From Affinirhizobium lemnae (GTDB lineage Bacteria > Pseudomonadota > Alphaproteobacteria > Rhizobiales > Rhizobiaceae): a DNA stretch of 64,000 nt. The position numbers and the translations under genes were made by a program. Position 1 is the first letter of the stretch. Each line of letters opens with the position of its first letter. Shown here piece by piece: positions 1-7,831 of this stretch. The notes below the pieces were generated by a model. That model worked only from the letters and a program-made list of their open reading frames with translations. It was not told the origin of the DNA and did no database searches. The stretch lies in NCBI RefSeq assembly GCF_022968395.1, contig NZ_JALJQZ010000013.1, positions 1 through 64,000 of the forward strand, written 5' to 3'.

Positions 1-75
1 TCTTGCCATGGTCAACGTGGCCAATCGTGCCGATGTTCACATGCGGCTTGGTACGCTCAAACTTGCTCTTTGCCA
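1..75 (-). CDS. tuf: Elongation factor Tu, N-terminal fragment (gene runs off left edge)
   Basis: The first 25 codons encode the EF-Tu N-terminus: [19 protein letters not shown], then HVDHGK, the start of the GTP-binding P-loop. EF-Tu delivers aminoacyl-tRNA to the ribosome. An AGGAAG ribosome-binding site lies just upstream of the ATG at 75. tRNA-Gly and tRNA-Tyr lie upstream on the same strand, which is the usual tRNA-tuf arrangement and suggests co-transcription. Only the start is present, so which tuf copy this is cannot be told. Confidence 0.93.
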
Positions 76-239
76 TTGATGCTTCCTGTGATCAAAAAGA
101 ATGATTCATCCGCGCGTGCGGATTTGGTGACGCCGTTTAAGGCTTTCCAGTTCAATGCGCAAGATAATTATTGCAAAGGCCCCGGGGGTATCCACGCGCA
201 ACAGTCAGACGCCATTAACTGGTGCATTTTAGTAGAATT

Positions 240-313
240 TGGAGCGGGTAGCGGGAATCGAACCCGCGTATTCAGCTTGGAAGGCTGCTGCTCTACCATT
301 GAGCTATACCCGC
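240..313 (-). tRNA. tRNA-Gly (anticodon TCC)
   Basis: The reverse strand folds as a full cloverleaf of 74 nt including an encoded CCA end. The D-arm is AGCTCAATGGTAGAGC, the anticodon loop reads TTCCAAG with TCC as anticodon, and the T-arm is GGGTTCGATTCCC. It sits between tRNA-Tyr and tuf on the same strand. Confidence 0.96.
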
Positions 314-340
314 GGGCTTGCATTCGGTCGAAGATCAGAA

Positions 341-425
341 TGGTGGAGGGAGTTGGATTTGAACCAACGTAGGCTGAGCCAACGGATTTACAGTCCGTCC
401 CCTTTAACCACTCGGGCATCCCTCC
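341..425 (-). tRNA. tRNA-Tyr (anticodon GTA)
   Basis: A class II tRNA of about 85 nt with the long variable arm expected of tRNA-Tyr. The anticodon stem-loop is ACGGACTGTAAATCCGT, with GTA as anticodon. The CCA end is encoded. It is the first gene of a tRNA-Tyr, tRNA-Gly, tuf series on the minus strand. Confidence 0.96.
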
Positions 426-617
426 AGTATCTGTCTGGACCGAAGACCAAGCTTGTGAACCGCGTCGATTGCTGCAGTCACGGCGGCGTATATGACTGGC
501 AGTTCGCCTGCTGTCAACACGACATCAAATGAAAATTTCGAGAAATTTCAGAACTTCTCTTCGACCTGTGGATGACGGTGGACTTTCCCCGTGGATGCAC
601 AGTCGCTATAAGGCAGC

Positions 618-1496
618 ATGACGAAGAACGATAACAAAGATAAATCCGCCCGAGACAGCCACTACGCCAATCTGCGTCGGCAAGTTCGAGATTCCAAGAG
701 AGAGCGTGGCGAAATTCCAACGCCGGTGCCTGCCAAACGCCGGAAGGCAGGCAGAGATTGGTCTCCGCCGCAGCTTGAGGCGGAACAGGTCTACCTATAT
801 GGGCTTCATACCGTGCGCGCAGCCATTGGAAATCCGGCGCGCAAACTCGTGCGCCTCTTTGTGACCCAAAATGCATTTATGCGGCTCGATATCGGTCCCG
901 CGGAATCGCTGCCGTTTCCGGTGGAGTTCGTCGTTCCATCGGACATCGAGCGTGTCCTGGGTCCTGAAGCGATCCATCAGGGCGTCATGCTTGAGACTAG
1001 AGCGTTGCCAATTCGAAGGCTCGAAGCGCTGAAAGACAGCCCTCTCCTTCTGGTTCTCGATCAGGTAACTGATCCGCATAACGTGGGCGCGATCATGCGT
1101 TCAGCCGTTGCATTCGATGCGGGTGCAGTGATCACGACCCAGCGCCACAGCCCGACCGAATCGGGTGTCCTTGCGAAGTCGGCGTCGGGAGCACTGGAAC
1201 TCATCCCCTACATTCAGACTACGAATCTGGCGGACGCTCTTGAAGAGCTCCATCGATTGGGGTTTCAGTCCGTCGGCCTCGATTCTGAAGGTCCTGCACC
1301 GATCGAGGGTGCGTTCGCCGGAAGCAAGATCGCGCTTGTTCTCGGTTCCGAAGGCAAAGGTTTGCGTCAAAAGACCCGCGAGACGGTTAGCGCTCTCGCA
1401 CGCCTCGATATGCCGGGAGCAATCAAGTCTTTGAATGTGTCAAACGCTGCGGCAATAGCACTTTACGCCAGCCGACATTTCCTCAGCAGAAAATAG
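618..1496 (+). CDS. rlmB: 23S rRNA guanosine-2'-O-methyltransferase, TrmH/SpoU family
   Basis: A 292-residue SPOUT methyltransferase. It has a lysine- and arginine-rich N-terminus, then a substrate-binding domain with YGLHTVRAAI. The knotted catalytic domain carries all three SpoU motifs: DQVTDPHNVGAIMRSA, LVLGSEGKGL and DMPGAIKSLNVSNAAAIALY. Family members methylate a ribose 2'-OH of 23S rRNA or tRNA using SAM. RlmB is the best fit because of the N-terminal RlmB-type domain. The basic extension of about 60 residues is longer than in E. coli RlmB. The gene is divergent from the tRNA-tuf unit and convergent with the broken response regulator. Exact RNA specificity is inferred. Confidence 0.88.
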   Translation: MTKNDNKDKSARDSHYANLRRQVRDSKRERGEIPTPVPAKRRKAGRDWSPPQLEAEQVYLYGLHTVRAAIGNPARKLVRLFVTQNAFMRLDIGPAESLPFPVEFVVPSDIERVLGPEAIHQGVMLETRALPIRRLEALKDSPLLLVLDQVTDPHNVGAIMRSAVAFDAGAVITTQRHSPTESGVLAKSASGALELIPYIQTTNLADALEELHRLGFQSVGLDSEGPAPIEGAFAGSKIALVLGSEGKGLRQKTRETVSALARLDMPGAIKSLNVSNAAAIALYASRHFLSRK

Positions 1497-1509
1497 GTCA
1501 GGCGCAGCA

Positions 1510-1908
1510 TCAGGATGCAAGTCGATTGAAGCGTTCCGGCGCAAATACGTCTGCGCCAGACCTGAAATCCGCGGCGATTTGTATGACAGCTACCAGCTCC
1601 AGATCGAAGATCGGCTTGGAAATGACACCGAGTGTTCCTGGCACGCCCTCCCCCAGCAAATCCGGGTTGGCGGTCATGAATAGCACGGTCGCGCCAGATT
1701 GCGCGAGTGCTGCACCAATAGTCGTGCCTGTTATGCCGTCCTGTAACTGCGCATCGAAGAGCGCGATTTTGCAGTCCTGAGCATAATTTATCGCGTCCTG
1801 TAAATTTGCCGCTATACCCATCATGTCGTCGCCGAGCGCCGTCACCGCATCCTAGATAGGAGGTGCGGTCAGCAACTGGTCTTCGACAATCAAAATTTTA
1901 TAGGTCAT
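1510..1908 (-). pseudogene. Single-domain response regulator interrupted by an in-frame amber codon
   Basis: From the ATG at 1908 the frame reads MTYKILIVEDQLLTAPPI, meets TAG at 1852-1854, then continues in the same frame with DAVTALGDDMMGIAANL to a TGA at 1510. The two halves make one receiver domain of about 132 codons. The acidic pocket (VED), the phospho-acceptor Asp in ALFDAQLQDG, the T in FMTANPD and the K in ISKPI are all present. In related receivers the position before DAV is usually Glu (LEDAV), so a GAG to TAG change would explain the stop. No good ribosome-binding site is visible upstream of 1908. It lies downstream of the histidine kinase/HD-GYP operon on the same strand and could have been its output regulator. 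A sequencing error is also possible. Confidence 0.75.
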
Positions 1909-2115
1909 AGAATTCGGCCCGCCATCAGATCCTTGAAAACCCACTATTACGGGAAAGGTTCCCATATTTTTCCGCGATTCTGAAGGTGAGGAACGACGAC
2001 CCGGATGTTTCGGATGAATCATTTGGCGCGCGGCTTCCTCCATGGATCAGCCACGCGCCTCGCAACGCAGACACCAATTTCCGTTTTCAACTCTTTGGCT
2101 AAGAGAACCGGCTGT

Positions 2116-3174
2116 TCAGGCGGCAGCTCCCGACTCTTCGGTTCTCTCATGCGGAGCGTTCATGATTCTTCTGATATCCGGCAATGCGCTAATGAAAGCC
2201 TGAACACATTGCGGATCAAACTGACTGCCAGCTCTATCCTGAATATGCTGGATCGTCTTATCTATGGTCCATGCCTCTTTATATGGTCGAGCCGTCGTGA
2301 GGGCGTCGAAGCTATCGGCAATTGCAACGATGCGGCCCGCTAGAGGAATCTCTGCTCCCGAAAGGCGATGCGGGTAACCCTGACCATCCCATCTTTCGTG
2401 ATGAGCACCAGCAATCTCGGCTGCGAGTTGTAGAAGACTAGAACGGGAGTGACCGAGAATTCGCGAGCCGATCGATGGATGACACTGCATCTGTTCCCGC
2501 TCGACATCCGAGAAGATACCCCTTTTCAGAAGCACAGCGTCGGGAATACCCACCTTACCGATATCGTGCATCGGGGCCGCAATGCGAATATCGGCGCAGA
2601 TCTCATCTGGAAGCCCGTAAGCTTGGGCGATTGCTTCTGAATAGGCCCCCACTCGCAGAGTGTGCATGGCAGTTTCCGGATCTTTATAGCTTGCAGCCAG
2701 TGTCAGTCGGTAGATTATTTCCTGCTCACGCTCGCGCAGTTCGTTAACGACTTTTTCAACTTCGGTGCGAAGCCATTCAGCCCGATCCGCCAATTGATTT
2801 CGCGCAATGGTCAAGGCCGTAAGGTTGCGGATGCGTGCCTGAAACTCAAGCGGATTAATGGGCTTCGTCAGAAAATCGATTGCCCCGGCGTTGAGTGCAG
2901 TCATTCGCGTCGCGGTATCTCCGTCGGCAGTAACCACCACAAAAGGCTTGTCGCGATATTTATCGAAACGACGAATCTCCACAAGAAGGTCCACACCGTT
3001 GTAGACCGGCATCTGGAAATCGATCACGCCGATATCGAAGTCCAGATCCGGCATAGCGTGAAGCGCTTCTTCAGGACTGGAAAAACCGATTGCCTTGCAT
3101 CCATCCACAGTCGCCACAAGTTTCTTCAGCAGAACCAGATTGGTCTTGTTGTCATCGACCACCAGAATGTTCAT
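2116..3174 (-). CDS. Response regulator with HD-GYP domain (predicted c-di-GMP phosphodiesterase)
   Basis: 352 residues. Residues 1-120 are a receiver domain (VVDD acidic pair, phospho-acceptor Asp52 in GVIDFQMP, Thr in VVTADGD, Lys in LTKPIN). A helical linker follows, then an HD-GYP domain. The HD pair is at 203-204 (HDIGKVGIPD) and the signature HHERWDGQGYP at about 258-268 is complete, so cyclic-di-GMP hydrolysis is expected. The ATG at 3174 is chosen for the GGAGAAAG ribosome-binding site 4 nt upstream and because the receiver begins there. It lies 10 nt downstream of the hybrid kinase and is very likely co-transcribed with it. Phosphorylation by that kinase is inferred from the arrangement. 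Confidence 0.92.
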   Translation of the reverse strand: MNILVVDDNKTNLVLLKKLVATVDGCKAIGFSSPEEALHAMPDLDFDIGVIDFQMPVYNGVDLLVEIRRFDKYRDKPFVVVTADGDTATRMTALNAGAIDFLTKPINPLEFQARIRNLTALTIARNQLADRAEWLRTEVEKVVNELREREQEIIYRLTLAASYKDPETAMHTLRVGAYSEAIAQAYGLPDEICADIRIAAPMHDIGKVGIPDAVLLKRGIFSDVEREQMQCHPSIGSRILGHSRSSLLQLAAEIAGAHHERWDGQGYPHRLSGAEIPLAGRIVAIADSFDALTTARPYKEAWTIDKTIQHIQDRAGSQFDPQCVQAFISALPDIRRIMNAPHERTEESGAAA

Positions 3175-3184
3175 GTCTTTCTCC

Positions 3185-5410
3185 TCAGGCGGCCAGCGCA
3201 GTTTGCGCGGCACGAATTTGTTGCGAAAGCTCATCAATGTCAGCCAGTGTCAGTTCCCTCTTGCGAAGAGTTTGCGCACGTAAGGCGATCTCCTCCAACC
3301 CGATATTGGCTGCAGCTCCCTTGAGATTATGCAGAAGCGTGTCAAAATTTTCCTTACGCCCGTCCTGCATTGAGACATTTAGTGAGTTCAGCAGATCAAC
3401 CGCGTCGTCAAAGAATGCGGCCATCAGCTCCTCGAAGGCATCAGCTCCTAGAATATCCTCGATTTCCTGACGCCGGTCAGCCACCGCAGCGAGACCGTGT
3501 TTAGGCGGATTTATGGGATCAGTTAGTAATGGATCGTTTGAAGCGCTTTCAGTTTGAATAGTTGGCAACGGTGTGATTCCCTTTAGCAAAGCATGCAGCG
3601 CAGCGAGGCTTATTGGCTTGGCCTGGAAGCTGGTCATCCCGACATTTATGCAGCGCCGCCGGTCTTCCTCCGACGCATTGGCTGTCAGCGCAACAATGGG
3701 TACATTTTTGTTGCGGCTCATGGGATCACGAAGACAACGCGTTGCCTCTATCCCGTCCATAATCGGCATCTGCATATCCATCAGAATAAGATCAAAGTCC
3801 TGCTGGGAAGCGAATTCCAGTGCAACCTGACCATTCTCCGCGACTGTTGCCGTCTGACCAAGATGACTGAGATAACCCAGGATCACCTGCTGATTGATTT
3901 TGTTGTCTTCCGCCAGCAGGATCCGCAGAGGCGCAATGCTGGCGAATGCCTTGGGTGTTTCGACATCTTGTTCCGTTGCCGGAGCCTCTGTTGCCTTCAC
4001 AGGGACCTCGAACCAGAAGGTGCTGCCGAAACCGATAGAGCTTTCAACACCGATCCGGCCACCGAAGCGATCGACGATTTCCTTGCAGATTGTAAGACCA
4101 AGACCTGTCCCCCCGTAGCGGCGGCTGATACTGGCATCGACCTGAGAGAAGGGGCGAAACAGCTTTTTACGCCCTTCCTCGCCTATACCGATGCCTGTAT
4201 CCTGGACTTCAACGCGCAACCAAACCTCGCTCTGCCGAACCTGCTGCCGCATTCGCAGGGTGACGGTCCCTTCGCTCGTAAACTTCACGGCATTGCTCAT
4301 CAGGTTCAACATGACCTGACGCAAGCGCGTAGGATCCGCCAGGACATGCCGAGCATGCCAACGATGGGGAAGATCAACAGCGATCCGCGTTCCCGCTTCC
4401 GTCGCACGACCGCGCATCATCTCTGCCGAATTTTCAGCCAGTGAGACAAGATCTACTGGGCGTTCTTCGAGTTCCAGTTTGCCATGTTCGATCTTGGCGT
4501 AATCCAGGATCTCGTTGATGGTATCCAGGAGTGCCTCGCCTGATCGGCGAATCGTCCGCACCCGACTAAGCGCATCTTCAGGCAACTTGTTCAGTTCAAG
4601 AAGCTCTACCATTCCGAGAATTGCGTTCAAGGGCGTACGAATTTCATGCCCCATAGTCGCCATGAACTGCGATTTGGCCCGGTTTCCCGCCTCAGCTGCC
4701 TGATAGGAAACCGTTAATTCTTGCGCCATAGCTTCAAGGCTCGCACCTGCCGCCTGAACACCGCGCAACTGGCGTCTGAGCCCGACTATCAAAAGAAGAA
4801 CCGATAGAGATAGTAGGCCGACGATCAGGAAAGCCTTCTGCTGGAGAGCCTCCACTTCTAGCCGGTTCTGTGCGCGCTCTTCGCTCGTAAGCGTGTTCGT
4901 ATAGACGAGAAGAGCGCCCGTCGCTTCCGACAAAGCACTTGCCCGAGAGAGAAGTTCAACGGAATCCACGGTCGCGAAATCGATCTGCGTCAATTTGCTG
5001 AAGACCGGGTCCAGATGCATGATCATGTCCTGCACCTGCTCAAGTCTTGACTTTACTTCATTATCTGCAGAGAAGCCCTGCTCGAACTTGGACTTTCGCA
5101 ATACGTCCATGCGCGAAAAAACAATATCGAAGCGTAAGGAGAGACGTTCACGGTTCGACGCTTCTTTCAATCCTCCTTCGATAACTTCCTTCAACGAGTG
5201 CAACAATTCGTCGGCTTCGCGATCGAGCTGATACACAGACCACATCGCGTTTTCACGGACGGCGTCTTCGAGGTTTCCCTGCCGGTTCGATATATCAATG
5301 TAGATGGATACGAGGATCCCCAACAGGATTACCCCAAATATCTGAAGCGCCGCCGTCGTCCGGCTGGCGCGGCGAATAACCTCCCCACCGAACGGCGTTG
5401 CTGGCGTCAC
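3185..5410 (-). CDS. Membrane hybrid sensor histidine kinase (HisKA-HATPase-REC-HPt)
   Basis: 741 residues. A transmembrane helix at about 20-42 and another at about 193-211 bracket a periplasmic region of 150 residues. The dimerisation helix has the phospho-acceptor His255 (GHEIRTPLNAILG). The ATPase domain has the N box (RQVMLNLMSNAVKF, about 365-378), DTGIGIG at 404 and GGTGLGL at 433. A receiver domain follows with Asp545 (LILMDMQMP) and a C-terminal HPt domain with His694 (LLHNLKGAAANIG). This is an ArcB/BarA-like phosphorelay architecture. Translation starts at GTG 5410, overlapping the stop of the upstream gene as GTGA, which indicates coupling. The signal sensed is unknown. The upstream periplasmic protein is a natural candidate partner. 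Confidence 0.93.
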   Translation of the reverse strand: MTPATPFGGEVIRRASRTTAALQIFGVILLGILVSIYIDISNRQGNLEDAVRENAMWSVYQLDREADELLHSLKEVIEGGLKEASNRERLSLRFDIVFSRMDVLRKSKFEQGFSADNEVKSRLEQVQDMIMHLDPVFSKLTQIDFATVDSVELLSRASALSEATGALLVYTNTLTSEERAQNRLEVEALQQKAFLIVGLLSLSVLLLIVGLRRQLRGVQAAGASLEAMAQELTVSYQAAEAGNRAKSQFMATMGHEIRTPLNAILGMVELLELNKLPEDALSRVRTIRRSGEALLDTINEILDYAKIEHGKLELEERPVDLVSLAENSAEMMRGRATEAGTRIAVDLPHRWHARHVLADPTRLRQVMLNLMSNAVKFTSEGTVTLRMRQQVRQSEVWLRVEVQDTGIGIGEEGRKKLFRPFSQVDASISRRYGGTGLGLTICKEIVDRFGGRIGVESSIGFGSTFWFEVPVKATEAPATEQDVETPKAFASIAPLRILLAEDNKINQQVILGYLSHLGQTATVAENGQVALEFASQQDFDLILMDMQMPIMDGIEATRCLRDPMSRNKNVPIVALTANASEEDRRRCINVGMTSFQAKPISLAALHALLKGITPLPTIQTESASNDPLLTDPINPPKHGLAAVADRRQEIEDILGADAFEELMAAFFDDAVDLLNSLNVSMQDGRKENFDTLLHNLKGAAANIGLEEIALRAQTLRKRELTLADIDELSQQIRAAQTALAA

Positions 5411-5919
5411 GGCTTTACCTCAATCTCCTTGATCTGCCACACTGATCGAGAGAAGTACTTTTCATTATAGAGAGCAGGATCTTGGTCGAAGGGATAGATC
5501 AGGAAAAGCGGTCCCTTTTCCCGGATGGACATGACCTTCCCATTTTGCCGCGTCGCGAGAATTGTGTTCAGGTTTTCCGCATCCTCGATGGGAATCTCAG
5601 CGAAATAGTCGTTCAACGCCTTGACTTGTAGTTGGCTGCCCGTAGCTCCCGCCTCCTTCAGGATTGCGCGCAAAAGCGGACCGGAGAAACTCGTTTCACC
5701 TTCGGTCCATGGTGTCTTCATCTTGCCTGTGCGGCCATCCAGTTTCTCCAGCATTTCAAGGTCAAACTGTGCGGTCCCGCCAACATTGGCATGAGCAAGT
5801 GTGCCCTTCACGGTGAGGATTACAGGACCCTTAGGCGCGTCCAGTGCCAGGGCCGAGGAGGTAAACAGCAGAGAAGAAGCGATCAGCGTGAGAAATCGCA
5901 TTTTGAACACCCGTTTCAT
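5407..5919 (-). CDS. Periplasmic sulfite-oxidase-fold (molybdopterin-binding-like) protein without cofactor cysteine
   Basis: 170 residues with a cleavable signal peptide (MRFLTLIASSLLFTSSALA) and a mature domain resembling the oxidoreductase molybdopterin-binding fold (FDLEMLEKLDGR, SGPLLRAILKEAGA, LKALNDYFAEIPIED-like run, GPLFLIYPFDQDP). The protein has no cysteine at all, so the cysteine that coordinates molybdenum in true sulfite oxidases is missing. That points to a sensory or binding role. A start at 5901 (164 residues) would remove seven residues and leave a more typical signal peptide. A run of nine A precedes the 5919 ATG. It is coupled by a 4-nt overlap to the hybrid kinase, so a role in signal input to that kinase is inferred. 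Confidence 0.8.
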   Translation of the reverse strand: MKRVFKMRFLTLIASSLLFTSSALALDAPKGPVILTVKGTLAHANVGGTAQFDLEMLEKLDGRTGKMKTPWTEGETSFSGPLLRAILKEAGATGSQLQVKALNDYFAEIPIEDAENLNTILATRQNGKVMSIREKGPLFLIYPFDQDPALYNEKYFSRSVWQIKEIEVKP

Positions 5920-5949
5920 TTTTTTTTTGCAGTCCGAAGAAGCGCGAAC

Positions 5950-6411
5950 TCAGGCAGCCTGCGGAATTTGATCGTTCTCGAACAGACGTTCGATGTTGAG
6001 GTAACAGATCATTCCGGAGTCATGGGTGATGATCCCGTCACAATAGCGGCTGTCGAAACTAGTCAGTACAACGGGGACCGGTTGCAACTGGTCAGCAGAT
6101 ACGGTGAGCATGTCCGTAACGTGATCAACAACCAAACCGACTATAGTTGGGCCCGCCTCAGCCACAACAATGGCACTGCGTTCCGTACGTTCCGCTGGCG
6201 TCATGCCAAGTCGGCGCGCCAGATCAATGGTGGGAATCACGTTGCCGCGCAAGTTAATGACACCGAGCACGAATTCAGGAGCGTTCGGGATAGGCATTGA
6301 TGGCCCCCAACCGCGAATCTCACGCACGCCAGTGGTGCGGATGCAAAAGTTTTGTTCGCCCAAACGAAAGGCGATGATTTCCAGAGCGTCGTTTTTAGTT
6401 GCGGCCGTCAT
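5950..6411 (-). CDS. cheW: CheW-like scaffold protein
   Basis: 153 residues forming a single CheW domain. Recognisable parts are IIAFRLGEQNFCIRTTGVREI, the hallmark GVINLRGNVIPTIDLARRLG, and IVGLVVDHVTDMLTV. CheW domains couple receptors to CheA. Here there is no receptor or CheA nearby. The gene heads an operon with a periplasmic protein, a hybrid kinase and an HD-GYP regulator, about 30 nt upstream of the next gene. The ATG at 6411 follows GAGGATCGACCC, a good ribosome-binding site; a longer frame to 6483 lacks one. The role is uncertain: it could serve a chemosensory array encoded elsewhere or be specialised to this operon. Confidence 0.88.
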   Translation of the reverse strand: MTAATKNDALEIIAFRLGEQNFCIRTTGVREIRGWGPSMPIPNAPEFVLGVINLRGNVIPTIDLARRLGMTPAERTERSAIVVAEAGPTIVGLVVDHVTDMLTVSADQLQPVPVVLTSFDSRYCDGIITHDSGMICYLNIERLFENDQIPQAA

Positions 6412-6737
6412 GGGTCGATCCTCATCTGGCAGTTTCGGGCAATGGTTCCGAACCGACGAGGGATGCCGTTCACGCAAGAACAATGGCCTGCATGCCTGAC
6501 AGCTGAAAATCGTGGGGATGTCCGCGCTGAAGATGGCTTAACTGCGTCTCAGCATCGATTCGGTCGGGTCCGCATTCATTTCGGTGGTGATGCGACCGCA
6601 TCGCCCGACGCTTTCAACCTAGTAGAAAGAGTCTAATCGACGCTGAAGTAATTGCTTCAATTTGATTGAATTCTCGCTTTTTCAAGCAACGGCAGCATCT
6701 GTGCTGCAACATCGGATGGCGAGTATGAGGATATGAA
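6412..6737. other. Intergenic region between cheW-like gene and tRNA-Thr
   Basis: About 325 bases without a convincing gene on either strand. It should hold the promoter of the minus-strand signalling operon and the 3' flank of tRNA-Thr. I see no strong terminator, repeat or operator in it. Confidence 0.6.
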
Positions 6738-6813
<76 letters not shown>

Positions 6814-6977
6814 ACTTGCGGGTGTCCAACTAGCATATCTGGCCGCTGTGTAAACCCCAAAATCCAATTTTCGAGAAGAAGAAGAGATAAAAGAGACGGA
6901 GAACCATCAAACCTCAGCGCGGACTTGTACCTGGAGACCGATATCGGCTACCAAAGTGCTCGGAACAAGGAGAGCCA

Positions 6978-7751
6978 ATGTCATATAGCAGCTTTAAACT
7001 CTGTTTTCTGGCTTCTCCAGCACCAGAAGCACAGGCCGCTTATGCCGAGTTAACATCGCTCTATGGGAACCACGATATCTCAGACGCCGATGTCGTGGTT
7101 GCCCTAGGAGGCGATGGGTTCATGCTGCAGACGCTTCACCAGACAATTAACAGCGGTAAACGCATCTACGGCATGAATTGCGGCTCGGTCGGCTTTCTGA
7201 TGAACGATTACCGTGTCCATGGTCTCAACGCGCGGATCGAAGCTTCGGTTGAAAACGACCTTCATCCTTTGCAGATGAAAACCTTTAATGCAGACGGATC
7301 CCGGTCCATCGCTCTCGCCATCAATGAGGTCTACATCTTCCGGCAATCTTACCAGGCGACCAAGGTGCGCGTGACCATCGATGGGCATACACGCCTGGAG
7401 GAGCTGATTTGTGACGGGCTAATGATCGCAACACCAGCAGGTTCAACTGCCTATAATCTGTCTGCTCACGGACCCATCCTACCGCTGGAAGCCCCTTTGC
7501 TGGCGATGACACCGGTGAGCGCTTTCCGGCCTCGTCGCTGGCGCGGCGCGCTTTTGCCGAACAAGGTCTGCGTTGAACTCGATATTTTGGAGCCCGGCAA
7601 ACGTCCGGTGAACGCTGTCGCGGATAATACGGAGGTCAAGAGCGTACTAAAGGTGACCATTTCACAATCGAACGATCGGACGGCACGAATACTATCCGAT
7701 CCCGATCATTCATGGTCGGAGCGCATTCTGGCGGAACAGTTCTCAGACTGA
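6978..7751 (+). CDS. nadK: NAD kinase
   Basis: 257 residues. NAD kinase phosphorylates NAD+ to NADP+ in the cytoplasm. The conserved GGDG motif (VVVALGGDGFMLQTLH, about 40-56), the NCGSVGFLMN strand, the NE dyad (LAINEVYIFR) and CDGLMIATPAGSTAYNLSA are all present, and the length is normal for the alphaproteobacterial branch. The ATG at 6978 follows AAGGAG. It is convergent with prfB across a probable bidirectional terminator. Confidence 0.95.
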   Translation: MSYSSFKLCFLASPAPEAQAAYAELTSLYGNHDISDADVVVALGGDGFMLQTLHQTINSGKRIYGMNCGSVGFLMNDYRVHGLNARIEASVENDLHPLQMKTFNADGSRSIALAINEVYIFRQSYQATKVRVTIDGHTRLEELICDGLMIATPAGSTAYNLSAHGPILPLEAPLLAMTPVSAFRPRRWRGALLPNKVCVELDILEPGKRPVNAVADNTEVKSVLKVTISQSNDRTARILSDPDHSWSERILAEQFSD

Positions 7752-7769
7752 ATATTCCCGCAGCGTACA

Positions 7770-7806
7770 AAAAAGCGACTGCGCAACTTGCACGCAGCCC
7801 TTTTGC
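7770..7806. terminator. Bidirectional terminator between nadK and prfB
   Basis: CTGCG (7780-7784) pairs with CGCAG (7794-7798) around a 9-nt loop. On the minus strand the hairpin is followed by a run of six T, ideal for prfB. On the plus strand it is followed by CCCTTTT, weaker but usable for nadK. The two genes converge on it. Confidence 0.65.
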
Positions 7807-7831
7807 TATCACGGCTCAAAGATCGAGCATC

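Noticed and set aside
5919..5928. Run of nine A just before the ATG as a phase-variable tract
   Set aside because: It is outside the reading frame if translation starts at 5901, and no frame or promoter spacing that depends on it is evident.
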